NCBI GenBank assembly: GCA_034440575.1
Contig: JAOTOL010001620.1
Span: 2,494,501-2,558,500, forward strand
Length of the DNA stretch: 64,000 nucleotides
Origin: Imbricaverruca yamaguchii
Lineage: Eukaryota; Arthropoda; Thecostraca; Neoverrucidae
Reading direction: 5' to 3'
Shown: piece after piece, positions 32,691 to 43,101 of the stretch
Layout of the letters: the number at the start of each line of letters is the position of its first letter
Numbering within the stretch: the stretch's first letter is position 1
Program-made: the position numbers and the translations under genes
Notes under the pieces: generated by a model
Database searches by the model: none
Seen by the model: only the letters and a program-made list of their open reading frames with translations
What the model was told of the DNA's origin: nothing

Positions 32691-32922
32691 GAGTGGGTGC
32701 CGGCGAACGCCAGTGCACTTCCCGCCGTCGACGGGGTCGACGGCGGGACGGCGGGAGGTTATACGCCGGCGACCTGTCAGCGTGGGGTTGGGCTGTTCAC
32801 CGCGTGAGACCCGCTCCACTTCGATCGTAACTGTCGGGTGGGCCGGTCGACCGGTCGGCCGAGCCGGTCACTTTAGTCGCCTCGGTCCCGCGCATTCCGC
32901 AGCAGTTCCCGCGCGATCCGTC
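32691..32922. other. GC-rich unique spacer before the second 22-bp satellite
   Basis: GC-rich non-repetitive lead-in; a plus-strand open frame beginning here only stays open because the adjacent array lacks stop codons. Confidence 0.35.
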
Positions 32923-33900
32923 CCAGCTGTCTCAGGCAGCCGTCCCAGCTGTCCCGGTCAGCCACCCCAGCTGTCCCAGTCAGCTGTCCCAGCTGGCCCA
33001 GTCAGCCGCCCCAGCTGTCCCAGTCAGCTGTCCCAGCTGTCCCGGTCAGCCGTCCCAGCTGTCCCGGTCAGCCACCCCAGCTGTCCCAGTCAGCCGTCCC
33101 AGCTGTCCCGGTCAGCCGCCCCAGCTGTCCCAGTCAGCCGTCCCAGCTGTCCCAGTCAGCCGCCCCAGCTGTCCCAGCTGTCCCGGTCAGCCGCCCCAGC
33201 TGTCCCAGTCAGCTGTCCCAGCTGTCCTGGTCAGCCGCCCCAGCTGTCCCAGTTGTCCCAGTCAGCCGCCCCAGCTGTCACAGGTAGCCGTCCCAGCTGT
33301 CCCAGCTGTCCCGGTCAGCCGTCCCAGCTGTCCCAGTCAGCCGTCCCAGCCGTCCCAGCCGTCCCAGCTGCCCCAGTTGTTCCAGTCAGCCGTCCCAGCT
33401 GTCCCGGTCAGCCGCCCCAGCTGTCCCAGTCAGCTGTCCCAGCTGTCCCGGTCAGCCGCCCCAGCTGTCCCAGTCAGCCGTCCCAGCTGTCCCGGTCAGC
33501 CGTCCCAGCTGTCCCAGTCAGCCGTCCCAGCTGTCCCAGCTGCCCCAGCCGTTCCAGTCAGCCGTCCCAGCTGTCCAAGTTAGCCGTCCCAGCTGTCCCA
33601 GTCAGCCGTCCCAGTTGCCCCAGCTGTCTCAGGCAGCCGTCCCAGCTGTCCCGCCCAGCGGTCCCAGCTGTCACAGGCAGCTGTCCCAGCTGTCCCGGTC
33701 AGCTGCCCCAGCTGTCCCGGTCAGCCGTCCCAGCTGTCCCAGCTGCCCCAGCCGTTCCAGTCAGCCGTCACAGCTGTCCCGGTCAGCCGTCCCAGCTGTC
33801 CCAGTCAGCCGTCCCAGTTGCCCCAGCTGTCTCAGTCAGCCGTCCCAGCTGTCCCAGGCAGCCGTCCCAGCTGTCCCGCCCAGCCGTCCCAGCTGTCGTC
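32923..33900. repeat. 22-bp satellite (CAGCCGTCCCAGCTGTCCC core), ~44 units
   Basis: The unit is made of two related halves (AGCCGTCCC and AGCTGTCCC) joined by GGTC or AGTC. Half-unit insertions or losses are frequent. C-rich on the plus strand, with CAGCTG in most units. All plus phases lack stops, giving a 436-codon Pro/Ser/Val-rich frame plus shorter ones. It is unrelated in sequence to the 22-bp array at 25.5 kb. Confidence 0.9.
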
Positions 33901-34090
33901 GTCAGGGCAGCCATTCCGGCCGGCTGGCGGTGCCCTCCGGCTCGGGTCGATTTCCCACCGAGACTGGCGGCTGATTACGCCGGCGGCCCATCGCTGTAGC
34001 CGCTATCTGACACCGACGCCATGCTAATTACATGTCCTGTGTTAAATGGCAATTAACACTAATTATTGAATGCATCACCGAACAGTGATA
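33901..34090. other. Unique spacer
   Basis: GC-rich to about 33990, then AT-rich; nothing recognised. Confidence 0.3.
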
Positions 34091-34099
34091 TTCTATATA

Positions 34100-34100
34100 A

Positions 34101-34154
<54 letters not shown>

Positions 34155-34375
34155 AATGCAACGAAGAGTGGCTCTTAAGTGCTCCTGGGTTTTGGACATT
34201 GGGTGAGAAGAAATGTGCGACCTTCAATATACCAGGAGGTGCTGAGTTTACATCAAAAGTAACGTTATAGCATAATCGTTTTAGCATAATCCCTAACGCT
34301 ATTTTTGATGTAAACTCCGCACCTCCTGGTATATTGAAGGTCGTACATTTCTTCTCACGCAATATATATATATAA
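34100..34375. mobile_element. Long hairpin (MITE-like) flanked by TA runs
   Basis: The left arm at about 34203-34257 and right arm at about 34304-34357 are inverted copies with about two differences over ~54 bp (GTGAGAAGAAATGTGCGACC on the left against GTGAGAAGAAATGTACGACC reversed). Weaker pairing extends inward through AACGTTA/TAGCGTT. The hairpin lies between a (TA)n run at 34104-34151 and ATATATATATA at about 34363-34373, consistent with insertion in TA-rich sequence. Open frames on both strands read the same peptide because of the symmetry. It could be a foldback MITE or an inverted duplication. Confidence 0.7.
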
Positions 34376-35019
34376 CGGATAGTTTGACGCCAACTGCTGG
34401 CGGTAGCACGACACCCGAGGACCCCCAGCTAAGCATTCAGGCAGCGTGTGGCCACTGGCCACCTTGTTTCGGCTGCACGCCGATGTGTGGTGATATGTCT
34501 TCGTCAGCCTGCAACGGTCCGCCCATGTCGCGCCACTCCGGGATATCAGCGGTCGCGCGTGGAATCTGTGATTTATTGCCGGGAGGTCGGGAGCGGGCAG
34601 GCCACGAATATCGCCCGCCGTATTTCCGCTTCAGATCTCTCGGTATTCGAGCGCTCGTCTGGTTTGTTAGAGGGCATGTGTGTTAAGTTGTTTTACACCT
34701 TTCTGTCTGAACGTTTGAATAAACTGTACAGATTTCAGTAGTAAGCGTATCCAATTTCGGCGTTTCAGCACGTTGCGTCCTAATATGACACAGGACGAAG
34801 AAATTCGGTCGGGCATCGTGCATTAAAAGAATAGTGCGATCAATTTCGGCATAATGCATTATAATTCAGTGAAATGAGCATAGTATTCGGCATGCAGGGC
34901 TGTTTCGGCAAGGCAACAACCGATTTAGGCTGTGTGCAACCAAATTCGACGCCAAAATTGCGGTTGAAGAGATAAAAGTTTGTCAATATCAGTACCGCTC
35001 CGCTCCGGTAGCTCCGGTA
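34376..35019. other. Unique sequence, no gene recognised
   Basis: Frames of up to 100 codons without domain similarity. The right end (about 34995-35030) contains short GCTCCGGTAGCT duplications next to the SINE head. Confidence 0.4.
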
Positions 35020-35370
35020 GCTATGCCGCTCCGGTAGCTCAGTTGACTAGAGCGCTGGCCTGCACTGGTCTCCCCTGTCCTGGCAACACAGGGTTCGAGT
35101 CGCTTCGCGCGCTCGCATTTAGCCCCCGGTCGGGAGTGTCAGTTGGTAGCTGGCACGATAAGGCCGGGGACAAGCTACCGGGCGGCCGTGTCGGTGCATT
35201 GGCGGCACGTTAAACTTTCGGTCTAAATTCTGCCGTTGAACTGGAGTTCATGGATCGGGTGGTGGGGCCAGGGATCACGCAACAAGCTCTGCTTAGTAAT
35301 AGAACCCTGGTTCCTCAAGCCACCCCAACAACAACTAGGAATAAATTTATTATTTAAAAAAAAAAAAAAT
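35020..35370 (+). mobile_element. SINE family 1, most complete copy
   Basis: The pol III head has A box TAGCTCAGTTGACTAGAGCG at 35035-35054 and B box GGTTCGAGTCG at about 35092-35102. The body contains AAGGCCGGGGACAAGC, TCGGTGCATTGGCGGCACG, GAACTGGAGTTCATGGATC, ATCACGCAACAAGCTCTG and AGAACCCTGGTTCC, ending with an A-rich tail at 35356-35369. Two further copies lie at 19400-21056 (interrupted) and 57434-57615 (minus, truncated). The tail suggests mobilisation by a LINE, but its sequence differs from the tetranucleotide tail of the LINEs here. Confidence 0.8.
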
Positions 35371-35870
35371 AATCTCCAATGCTATATTTCTTTTTACGAC
35401 AACGGCTTACTTCTGCATATTCTGATGCGTAAACTCGTTATTCAGGCACTGCGATACTGAAACGAACACTACTGGTTAGAGGCTGGTTTTTAACCTCTTA
35501 CCTCACCCTCGTTTGATATATGGAAGTTATTTCTACGAAAACACCCCATTGGCCGCTATCACATCATGTACATAAAACGTTAAAATTTTGTTTTTGTTGG
35601 ACAATTGTATATTTCTCTATGGTGTAAAAATTAACTTTGCTGGCTATGTTGAAACCGTATGCACTTTAAACCAGTGCATATGCAAACATACGCAAATATA
35701 CCAATAACATGTATTTAAAAATGTCATCAATTTCGCCTGAACGTCTTACAACGAAGGGTACAAACAGCGAAGTGTTCGCAATGATAGGCACATGCCGTGC
35801 ACTTGCACGCCAGAGCACAGGGTGTACACCAAAGTCACCTAGTCCGTGGGCGACAGTCACTTAGTCGATA
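35371..35870. other. Unique AT-rich sequence
   Basis: No coding signal. ACATAAAACGTTAAAATT at about 35570 resembles ACAAAACGTTAAAAATT at about 37091 on the other side of the dead transposase, in direct orientation. Confidence 0.4.
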
Positions 35871-35876
35871 ATGTCC

Positions 35877-37020
35877 TCACGGGCTGTGCAGGCCTGCAGG
35901 AAGCAGTTCGAATTGATGCTGTACATCATCGCCGGTCGCCGACTGCACCCCGACAGCGATGCCTTCTCTGAGGATGTTGAATCGCCAGTGGGTTAGAGTG
36001 ACGCCAGCACGAGCCGCCGCCATCCCGTCGTCCATCTGGTGCTGGCTGACAGCCAGCTGCCGCTTCGCCGTCGACTTCAGCACGCTGAGAGCATTCTCAA
36101 TTGGACTCAGAGATGGTGAATATGCCGGCAGTCAACGGATCCGGTGCGCGTCAGAAAGCGCCGCGTGATGTTCGATGATGGCGGAGCGTTGTCGAAGAGA
36201 AACGCTGCCTAATCGTCGTCTCCAACAATGGCACTGATGGTGTGCAAGGTGTCGACGAACCTGTGCTTGTCGACACCACCTTCGACAACTTGGTGGCAGA
36301 TGACGCCGTCCGGATGGCGGTCGCTGATGGCCGTGATGACGGTGACGTTATTGTCACGAGATCCACAAGCCGTACGAATGACTCTCTCGCCAGCTACCGC
36401 TCGACCTTGAGAGCGCATCAGGTGGATGTTAAACCCAGTTTCGTCAATATAAGCGCGGTGTCGGGAGATTCCACCCATCATCATCCAGTTTGCAAACTCA
36501 TAGCGGTCATGCTTGATTCTTTCCTAGTTTATCTCCGCTAGCTGGGATACTATTTTTCACAGTTACACAACAGCCGTGAAGAACCCGGAACATCGTGGAG
36601 TTGCCTACGCGGGACTTGTCGGGCCACGTCTCCCTGATAATTATGTTCAGCTGCTTCAGTGTTAGCTGCGGATATTCCTCGATGCACAGGACCGAAGCAT
36701 ATATTTTGGGTCATTCGCCCACCTCTTGGTCTTGTGCATACTTCGTTTTTCTGGACGTAATTAGCAGTAATGGACCATGCCGTTCCTCGTTTTATGTCTA
36801 ACTGTCTGGCAACTTCAACGTGGTCACCACCAGAAAGATGAGCATTGCAGATTGCCCATCTTTCCCCTTCAGTTTGGTTTCTGTACCGGCCCCTCGCACG
36901 TCCTTCGCCACGTAGCATGACGATGTATAGACGAGCTGTGATCTCTTGACCTTGTGGTTGCGGCATGCCCGACTTGAAATAAATAGTATGTGGCTTCTGA
37001 TTGGTTAAGTGCGTTACCAT
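35877..37020 (-). pseudogene. IS630/Tc1-mariner-type transposase pseudogene
   Basis: Read on the minus strand, a helix-turn-helix region (LSGGDHVEVARQLDIKRGTA, about 36930-36780) is followed by an out-of-frame CIEEYPQLTLKQLN segment (about 36690-36640). The DDE core starts with YIDETGFN (about 36455-36430, first Asp) and continues with LFDNAPPSS (about 36200-36165, second Asp). After a further frame break it reads SPIENALSVLKS (about 36105-36065, third acidic residue Glu). The spacing from the second Asp to Glu is about 32 codons across a frameshift, near the DD34E class. At least three frame disruptions and stops make it non-functional. No clear TIRs were found. Confidence 0.8.
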
Positions 37021-37930
37021 GCTAAGACGTGCCGCTTAGCAAACTACTGGCTGGCCAATGTCGCATTATGTAGTGGATCTGCAATTACATACACAAAACG
37101 TTAAAAATTGCCCTTTATTGCATAATGGATAGATATATAACAAATTATGACAAAAACAAATCTCATAGCGTAGTATTTTCCGCGTTGAACTTGCTTGCAC
37201 TTTGTCGAAATTCATCGAACTATCGCTGAACTATCCACACATTCAGAAATATTCACTGCAAATCTGAATCCGAATGCAGTTCTGCCGAAATAGCTTGCAC
37301 TAGTACCAAAGTGAATGCTGCTTGGCCGAATGTGGAGCTGTGATTTGCAAATTTGATGCGCTATGCCGAACTTTCGAAAACGGATGGGCTTATCGCTGAA
37401 TTTGGAGCACGGGCGGCGAAATTGGATGCGAAAAGGTGTACATAGGTGGGTGCATTGTGCGCATTATCCCTAGCGTGATTGAGAAGGAGCGATGCAAGAC
37501 GGTCGGTTGACCCATGCCCTGACACCGTCCCCTAACTGCATGAAGTATTATTCACCAATTAGTGTCAGGTTTCGGACGCAGGCATGACGAAACATTTTCG
37601 AAGCTAAAATATCCACGTTTGATTTTTTAATTGCCGAAAGTTTAGCTATCCATCTGGGCACTATACAGCTTAATTTTTCCTTCCACACTGGGTAGTTGGT
37701 GAGGGTAGTCTATACAGTGACGATAGTCTATGTCACGATAGTCTATACCACGTCGCTATTCAGTACTACGGTAGTCTTGTTACGATGGAGAAATTTAGAA
37801 ACATTTCATGTGTATATTTTTTTTTTAAATCTCAAGCCCAACTTCTGAGCAATCCAAATTTAATCGTTTTTTATTAACCACTGCGATTATTTTTACATTT
37901 TCCTCACCCCAAATCGACTCAAAATCGGTT
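37021..37930. other. Unique sequence with a short ~18-bp repeat
   Basis: AT-rich and non-coding. At about 37705-37775 a loose tandem of AGTCTATACAGTGACGAT-like words occurs about four times. Confidence 0.45.
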
Positions 37931-37932
37931 CG

Positions 37933-38622
37933 CTAGATCAGCCTCTGATTGCAATAGTTTGGCTCCAATGGAGAAACGTCGTCCGGAGCAGCTTCTTGTG
38001 AGTCCCAGTTAGTTACGTACCCAATAACGTTCCTCCCCCTCCTTTGGCGATCGAGTCGGCTCCTTTCTCCACGACAAACCTTCGCACGATATTGGCTTTT
38101 CAGACAGCACGATACATCAAAGATTCGAGGCGACACCGATTTCTTAGGACCATTTGAGCTTCTAGGAACCTCTTGCAGCTTCTGGGACATTTTGTATGTT
38201 GCAGAGCTCTCTGAAGCTGGAAGGGTTTCTTGAAGTCCGTCGTGGGTCATGGTAGCGCATGCATGTGCTCCTTTGAACTCGACGGAGTAGTCCCAGAATA
38301 TTATTTCAGGTTCGGATCTGAACAGAAGTGTAGTCCCCGGGAACTGAGCGGAGCTCTTGAAGCTGTGATCGGGCTCACGGACACGGTCCGCTCTCGCAGG
38401 TCTTTCGTTCCGGTGATGCGCCCCGAGGACAGGACCTGACCTCGTGTCACCTGAGCGGTCAGTCCTCTGTCCACCGGGTCTGATAAATTCTGACCGCCCT
38501 CCCCTACTGTCATGCTGTGAAGGTGGGATGAATGTCAGTGCAGGTGCATGGTGGCGGGGCTTCAGGAGGTTTGTACATTGTATGTCGGAGAGCATTGCAC
38601 GTCTGCGTGTGGCTTGGTGCAC
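37933..38622 (-). other. 229-codon open frame in non-repeat DNA, function unknown
   Basis: This is the longest open frame outside tandem arrays and transposons. The translation is rich in Arg, Ser and Pro, with no signal peptide, membrane segment or motif I recognise. The region is moderately GC-rich, which favours chance frames, and the 5' end runs to the edge of the 40-bp array. It may be chance; an exon is possible. Listed because nothing else here is longer. Confidence 0.15.
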
Positions 38623-39700
38623 CCGTTGTGGGGGTGGATATTCTGCGTGTGGCCGTAGTGTACCCGTTGTGGGGGAGGGTATTCTGCGTGTGACCTAGTG
38701 TGTACCCGTTGTGGGGGTGGGTATTCTGCGTGTGACCTAGTATACCCGTTGTGAGGGTGGATATTCTGCGTGTGGCCTAGTGTACCCGTTGTGGGGGTGG
38801 GTATTCTGCGTGTGGCCTAGTGTACCCGTTGTGGGGGTGGATATTCTGCGTGTGGCCTAGTGTACCCGTTGTGGGGGTGGGTATTCTGCGTGTGGCCTAG
38901 TGTACCCGTTGTGGGGTGGGTATTCTGCGTGTGATCTAGTGTACCCGTTGTGTGGGGGGTATTCTGCGTGTGGCCGAGTATACCCGTTGTGGGGTGGGTA
39001 TTCTGCGTGTGGCCGAGTATACCCGTTGTGGGGTGGGTATTTTGCGTGTGGTCTAGTGTACCCGTTGTGGGGGTGGGTATTCTGCGTGTGGCCGAGTGTA
39101 CTCGTTGTGGGGTGGGTATTTTGAGTGTGACATAGTGTGCCCCTTGTGTGGGTGGGTATTCTGCGTGTGACCTAGTATACCCGTTGTGAGGGTAGACATT
39201 CTGCGTGTGATCTAGTGTACCCGTTGTGTGGGGGGGTATTCTGCGTGTGGCCTAGTGTACCCGTTGTGGGGGTGGGTATTCTGCGTGTGGCCTAGTGTAC
39301 CCGTTGTGGGGTGGGTATTCTGCGTGTGGCCTAGTGTACCCGTTGTGGGGTGGGTATTCTGCGTGTGATCTAGTGTACCCGTTGTGTGGGGGGGTATTCT
39401 GCGTGTGGCCGAGTATACCCGTTGTGGGGTGGGTATTCTGCGTGTGGCTAGAGTTACCCGTTGTGGGGTGGGTATTTTGCGTGTGGCCTAGTGTACCCGT
39501 TGTGTGGGGGGTATTCTGCGTGTGGCCTAGTTTACCCGTTGGGGGGGGGAGGGTATTTTGCGTGTGACATAGTGTGCCCCTTGTGTGGGTGGGTATTCTG
39601 CGTGTGGCCTAGTTTACCCGTTGTGATGGTAGACATTCTGCATGTGATCTAGAGTACCCGTTGTGGGGTGGGTATTCTGCGTGTGGCCTAGTGTATATAG
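38620..39700. repeat. 40-bp satellite (GTGTACCCGTTGTGGGGGTG core), ~27 units
   Basis: Units contain GGTATTCTGCGTGTGGCCTA followed by GTGTACCCGTTGTGGGG. Variation in G-run length gives 38-41 bp units. A multi-unit block is repeated: the order of ATCTAGTGTACCC, TGTGTGGGGGG and CCGAGTATACCC variants near 38935-39000 recurs near 39365-39430. G-rich on the plus strand; the Cys/Trp/Val-rich frames are array translations. Confidence 0.9.
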
Positions 39701-40375
39701 TCGTGAATGTGGGATATTTGGGCTATAATGGAGTGAGTGTGTTGCGGTGCTGAGGTTATAATGATTCGTGGATATGGATTATTTGGATTGCGATGGAGTG
39801 AGCGTACACTTCGCGAGCTGCCAGCCTGAGCTCTGCCGACTGTCCGCAGCTTTTGTGACGGTCGCCGCTGGACGGGGCTTTCAGTGTTTTTATTCGCGTT
39901 GCTTGCCTTTCGGACGGCGGAAGCCCAGCTGTGTATATCGAGGCGGCGCCGGAGGGCATGGCTCGTGATGGCAGTGTCGGGGCAGCAGTGTGGGCGTGGT
40001 GCAGCGCTGCCGCCGCTCCGGTCCGTGGCGGCCTGCTGAGCGTGCAGACGAGAGACGACGCACACCGGCGGCGGTGCGGCGGGCGCCTTGCGCTGAATTC
40101 GACCTAGTGTACCTGCTGTGGGGGTGACAAGATGAGAGACCTGTTGGATGTTGACAAACGCTCCGGTGAGTTCAGGGGTGGTGGGTTGGTGTTGTTGCCC
40201 GTGATGGGGTGGTGGACCTGGTGACACGGCCGTTGTCGCATGGTCCCCCCTGCCATGGGAGTCGCCTACGAGCTGTCGACGACATCCGGACTGTCGGACT
40301 GGTCGGAGTAGGGAGTCACTTATCACTTTTATGCTTTTTCAGACAGCCGGGTGCGCGGCTGTCGTCCGCATGCAT
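39701..40375. other. Unique insert beyond the 40-bp array, with one stray unit
   Basis: GC-rich from about 39780 to 40090. At about 40101-40125 the words GACCTAGTGTACC and TGTGGGGGTG repeat the core of the 40-bp unit in isolation, so the intervening ~400 bp may interrupt the former array. No gene recognised. Confidence 0.5.
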
Positions 40376-40615
<240 letters not shown>

Positions 40616-42062
40616 TGTAGTATTTATTATTCACCAAAATCATCAAGGTAGCAGAAATGGGCCCGGATGCTATGACCATGACTTGCAAATTGTAGCCTTG
40701 TAAACCCCGCTAAGGCCATAAAAAGTGGAACTGTTTTATCAGACATACACACATTCCCAGTGAAACTCCCGACCTAGTGCGGATGCTCTGAACAAATTCT
40801 CACCTGGTCACCCTTTACATATTTTGATCACAGGTGCTATTTTTGTTAACCTATGACTTAGTTTACCGAATCGTATTTTGACATGCACTCATGCAGTTCC
40901 ACACAGCCGATACTTTATCATCGTTATTCACCATAATACACTCAGCAGATCCAGCTGTTCCTCTATCGTCGTTATTCACCATAACACACTCAGCAGATCC
41001 ACGCAGCTGCTCCTTTATCATCCACATTCACCATATCATATTTCATGGTCGCCAGGCTCTGACTGGTGATGACTGCCGGACGACGTGCCCCGTCACACAC
41101 ACCGTCGTGAGGCCGTCATCGGATGGCCATTCGGCGTCAGACAGATGACCCTCCCCCACCCCCACCCCCACACACACACTCCCCACTACCACCACCACCG
41201 GTGAGCTATGCACATTGTGGGTGGCAGCGGAGAGCACGGCGCGTAATGGAAGCTCGGCAGGAGTGTCGGCGTGGTGCAGCACTGACCCAACAGGTCACGA
41301 CGTCAACCGAGTACGACCTTGATTCGGTGACTGTTATCCGCCGTTGAAAGAGTATTGCATGTGCTGACCTTTGGGTCGGGGACAGCATTAGCTGTAGACC
41401 ATGATTCATAAACGTGACGGAAATAGTGCACACCATGCTGCCAAAAATTGCGTGCGGCGCAAAGACTTGTGCAATTTTTTTAGTCGGCAGATATCGGATA
41501 TACCATTACATTGAAACAAGATGTCAGCTCATCGATACAAAGAGGCTTCTGAAGAATATGCGGCTGTGTCTCTCAGATAAGCATCTTATCCGCCGACCAA
41601 ATGCAACACGAGTTTACGTTCGCCGCATGACGGCAGCACTATCCAAGCGAACATGTTATAGGTGGCAGCAGCATCGCCAGAGGAAGTGACGGCCGTGGCC
41701 GGGGTCCTTGAGAAGGCTGCTTTCAGACAACCCTGTGCAGTTCAGAAGAAACGACAGCTGACTCATTGGATCGACTTTCCACATCGATAGGTGCTCACTT
41801 AATCAACAATATTCTGCATAGCAATGCTGATTCGACATTCTAAAATTAATGTCCTTCATTCGAGTTGTCGTTTTGGATACATCTGGGATGGCTCAAATCA
41901 CGCCATCTTCCATTTGAGCCACCAAATAAGGATTTGAACCATCCCAATGGTCTTTAAGAAGAAAATAAGAACCACCAGAACAACATTTCATATTGCAAGC
42001 ATGTCCACAGATGATTATTAAAACGACAGTTATTATTTTCTTGCTTACGTGTCCCATGTTGG
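40616..42062. other. Unique sequence with one ~50-bp duplication
   Basis: At about 40915-41040 the block TTATTCACCATAA(T/C)ACACTCAG with CAGATCCA repeats about 2.3 times. A foldback lies at about 41887-41948 (GGGATGGCTCAAATC against reversed GGGATGGTTCAAATC). A 91-codon plus frame at 41414-41689 has no recognisable similarity. Confidence 0.45.
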
Positions 42063-42064
42063 TA

Positions 42065-43101
42065 TATCACTCGCACGTCCGGAGGTCCGCGCCAACTTCG
42101 CATGTCCGGGGGGGGGCAGATGTCTGCCCCCCTAAGATCTCTAGAACTATGCCAGCTAGCGACAAACGAAAAACGGCGTTGGATAGCTGGTGACGGGCTC
42201 TATCGAATTTGTTTCTGTCATTTTTTTTCGCTCAGGTCAACATTCAGGTTACTGGGTCATCATAGGTTAAATTCGGCCAGATCTGGTGGGACTCAGATAT
42301 TGACACAAATCTCAGGATCTGTAACAGATAGAAACAAACGGCGAACGCTATTCGACAGTCCTTGAAAAGCGCTACCGACATAGGCGATGTAATTTAAGGT
42401 CAGGTCAACCGAAACTCAGATCAAGGTCATGAAGTCATGACCACAGGTCAAGGTCATACAGTCGCCTAGGGGGTCATGTGATGTATGAATCGACACGTCT
42501 TGGCGATAATGACGGTAATTTGGTCACAATGACGGTAATTTCAGCCTTCTAGCTCAAGGCAGTGCGATGTAATGCGCAGAATGTGTAGTGTTCTCAGGTG
42601 ACCTCAGATGACCTTGGTGATGTCACTGAGCAAAATGCCAGCTGTAGCATTGAGCATAGCTTCCATCTACATGCCACAGCCGTTATGAGATCATTCCGAG
42701 CGCAAATATGCAACCAGGAAACATTTGTATATTTTACCATATCCCTATAATGGGGAAGCCATGGCCGCGACCTAGCCTAAGGTCAATGCTAAGAAAAAAA
42801 ACTGATATACATGTTATGGCCACTGATGAGATCATGATGTGTTGTAAGTTTGAAATAAATCACCCAATTGTTGTGGAAGTTGTGCCATCTAGAACGCCGA
42901 GTGTAGTTGGGTCATTTCACCTGACCAGGTGACCTGACCTGAGAAGACCCAGGGTTAAAAATGTGTGAGGATATGCGGACAAGACCAATGAACAGCTATG
43001 CGAGGTTTGGCCTTGCTAACCCGATTAGTTTGGTGGCAAATGAGGAAAAACCGGAGGGGGCAGATATCTGCCCCCCACCCCCACCGGACGTGCGCGTGAT
43101 A
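42065..43101. mobile_element. TIR element copy 2 (same family as 1.8 kb)
   Basis: The left end TATCACTCGCACGTCCGG matches the reversed right end TATCACGCGCACGTCCGG at all but one position. Immediately inside are palindromes: left about 42111-42132 centred on CAGATGTCTG; right 43056-43075, a perfect 20-bp palindrome (GGGGGCAGATATCTGCCCCC). The interior follows copy 1 block by block (AAGGTCAGGTCAACCGAAAC, GCTTCCATCTACATGCCACA, ATTTGTATATTTTACCATAT). It holds AGGTCA half-sites near 42395-42450. A TA target duplication is compatible with the flanks but not proven. No transposase. Confidence 0.8.

Noticed and set aside
35028..35102. Functional tRNA gene
   Set aside because: A and B boxes are present, but the acceptor and anticodon stems do not pair and the sequence continues into a SINE body found at two other sites.
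35570..37107. Long terminal repeats around the transposase (shared AAAACGTTAAAA words)
   Set aside because: The shared block is only about 16-20 bp, AACGTT is itself palindromic, and DDE elements of this type have inverted, not direct, ends.
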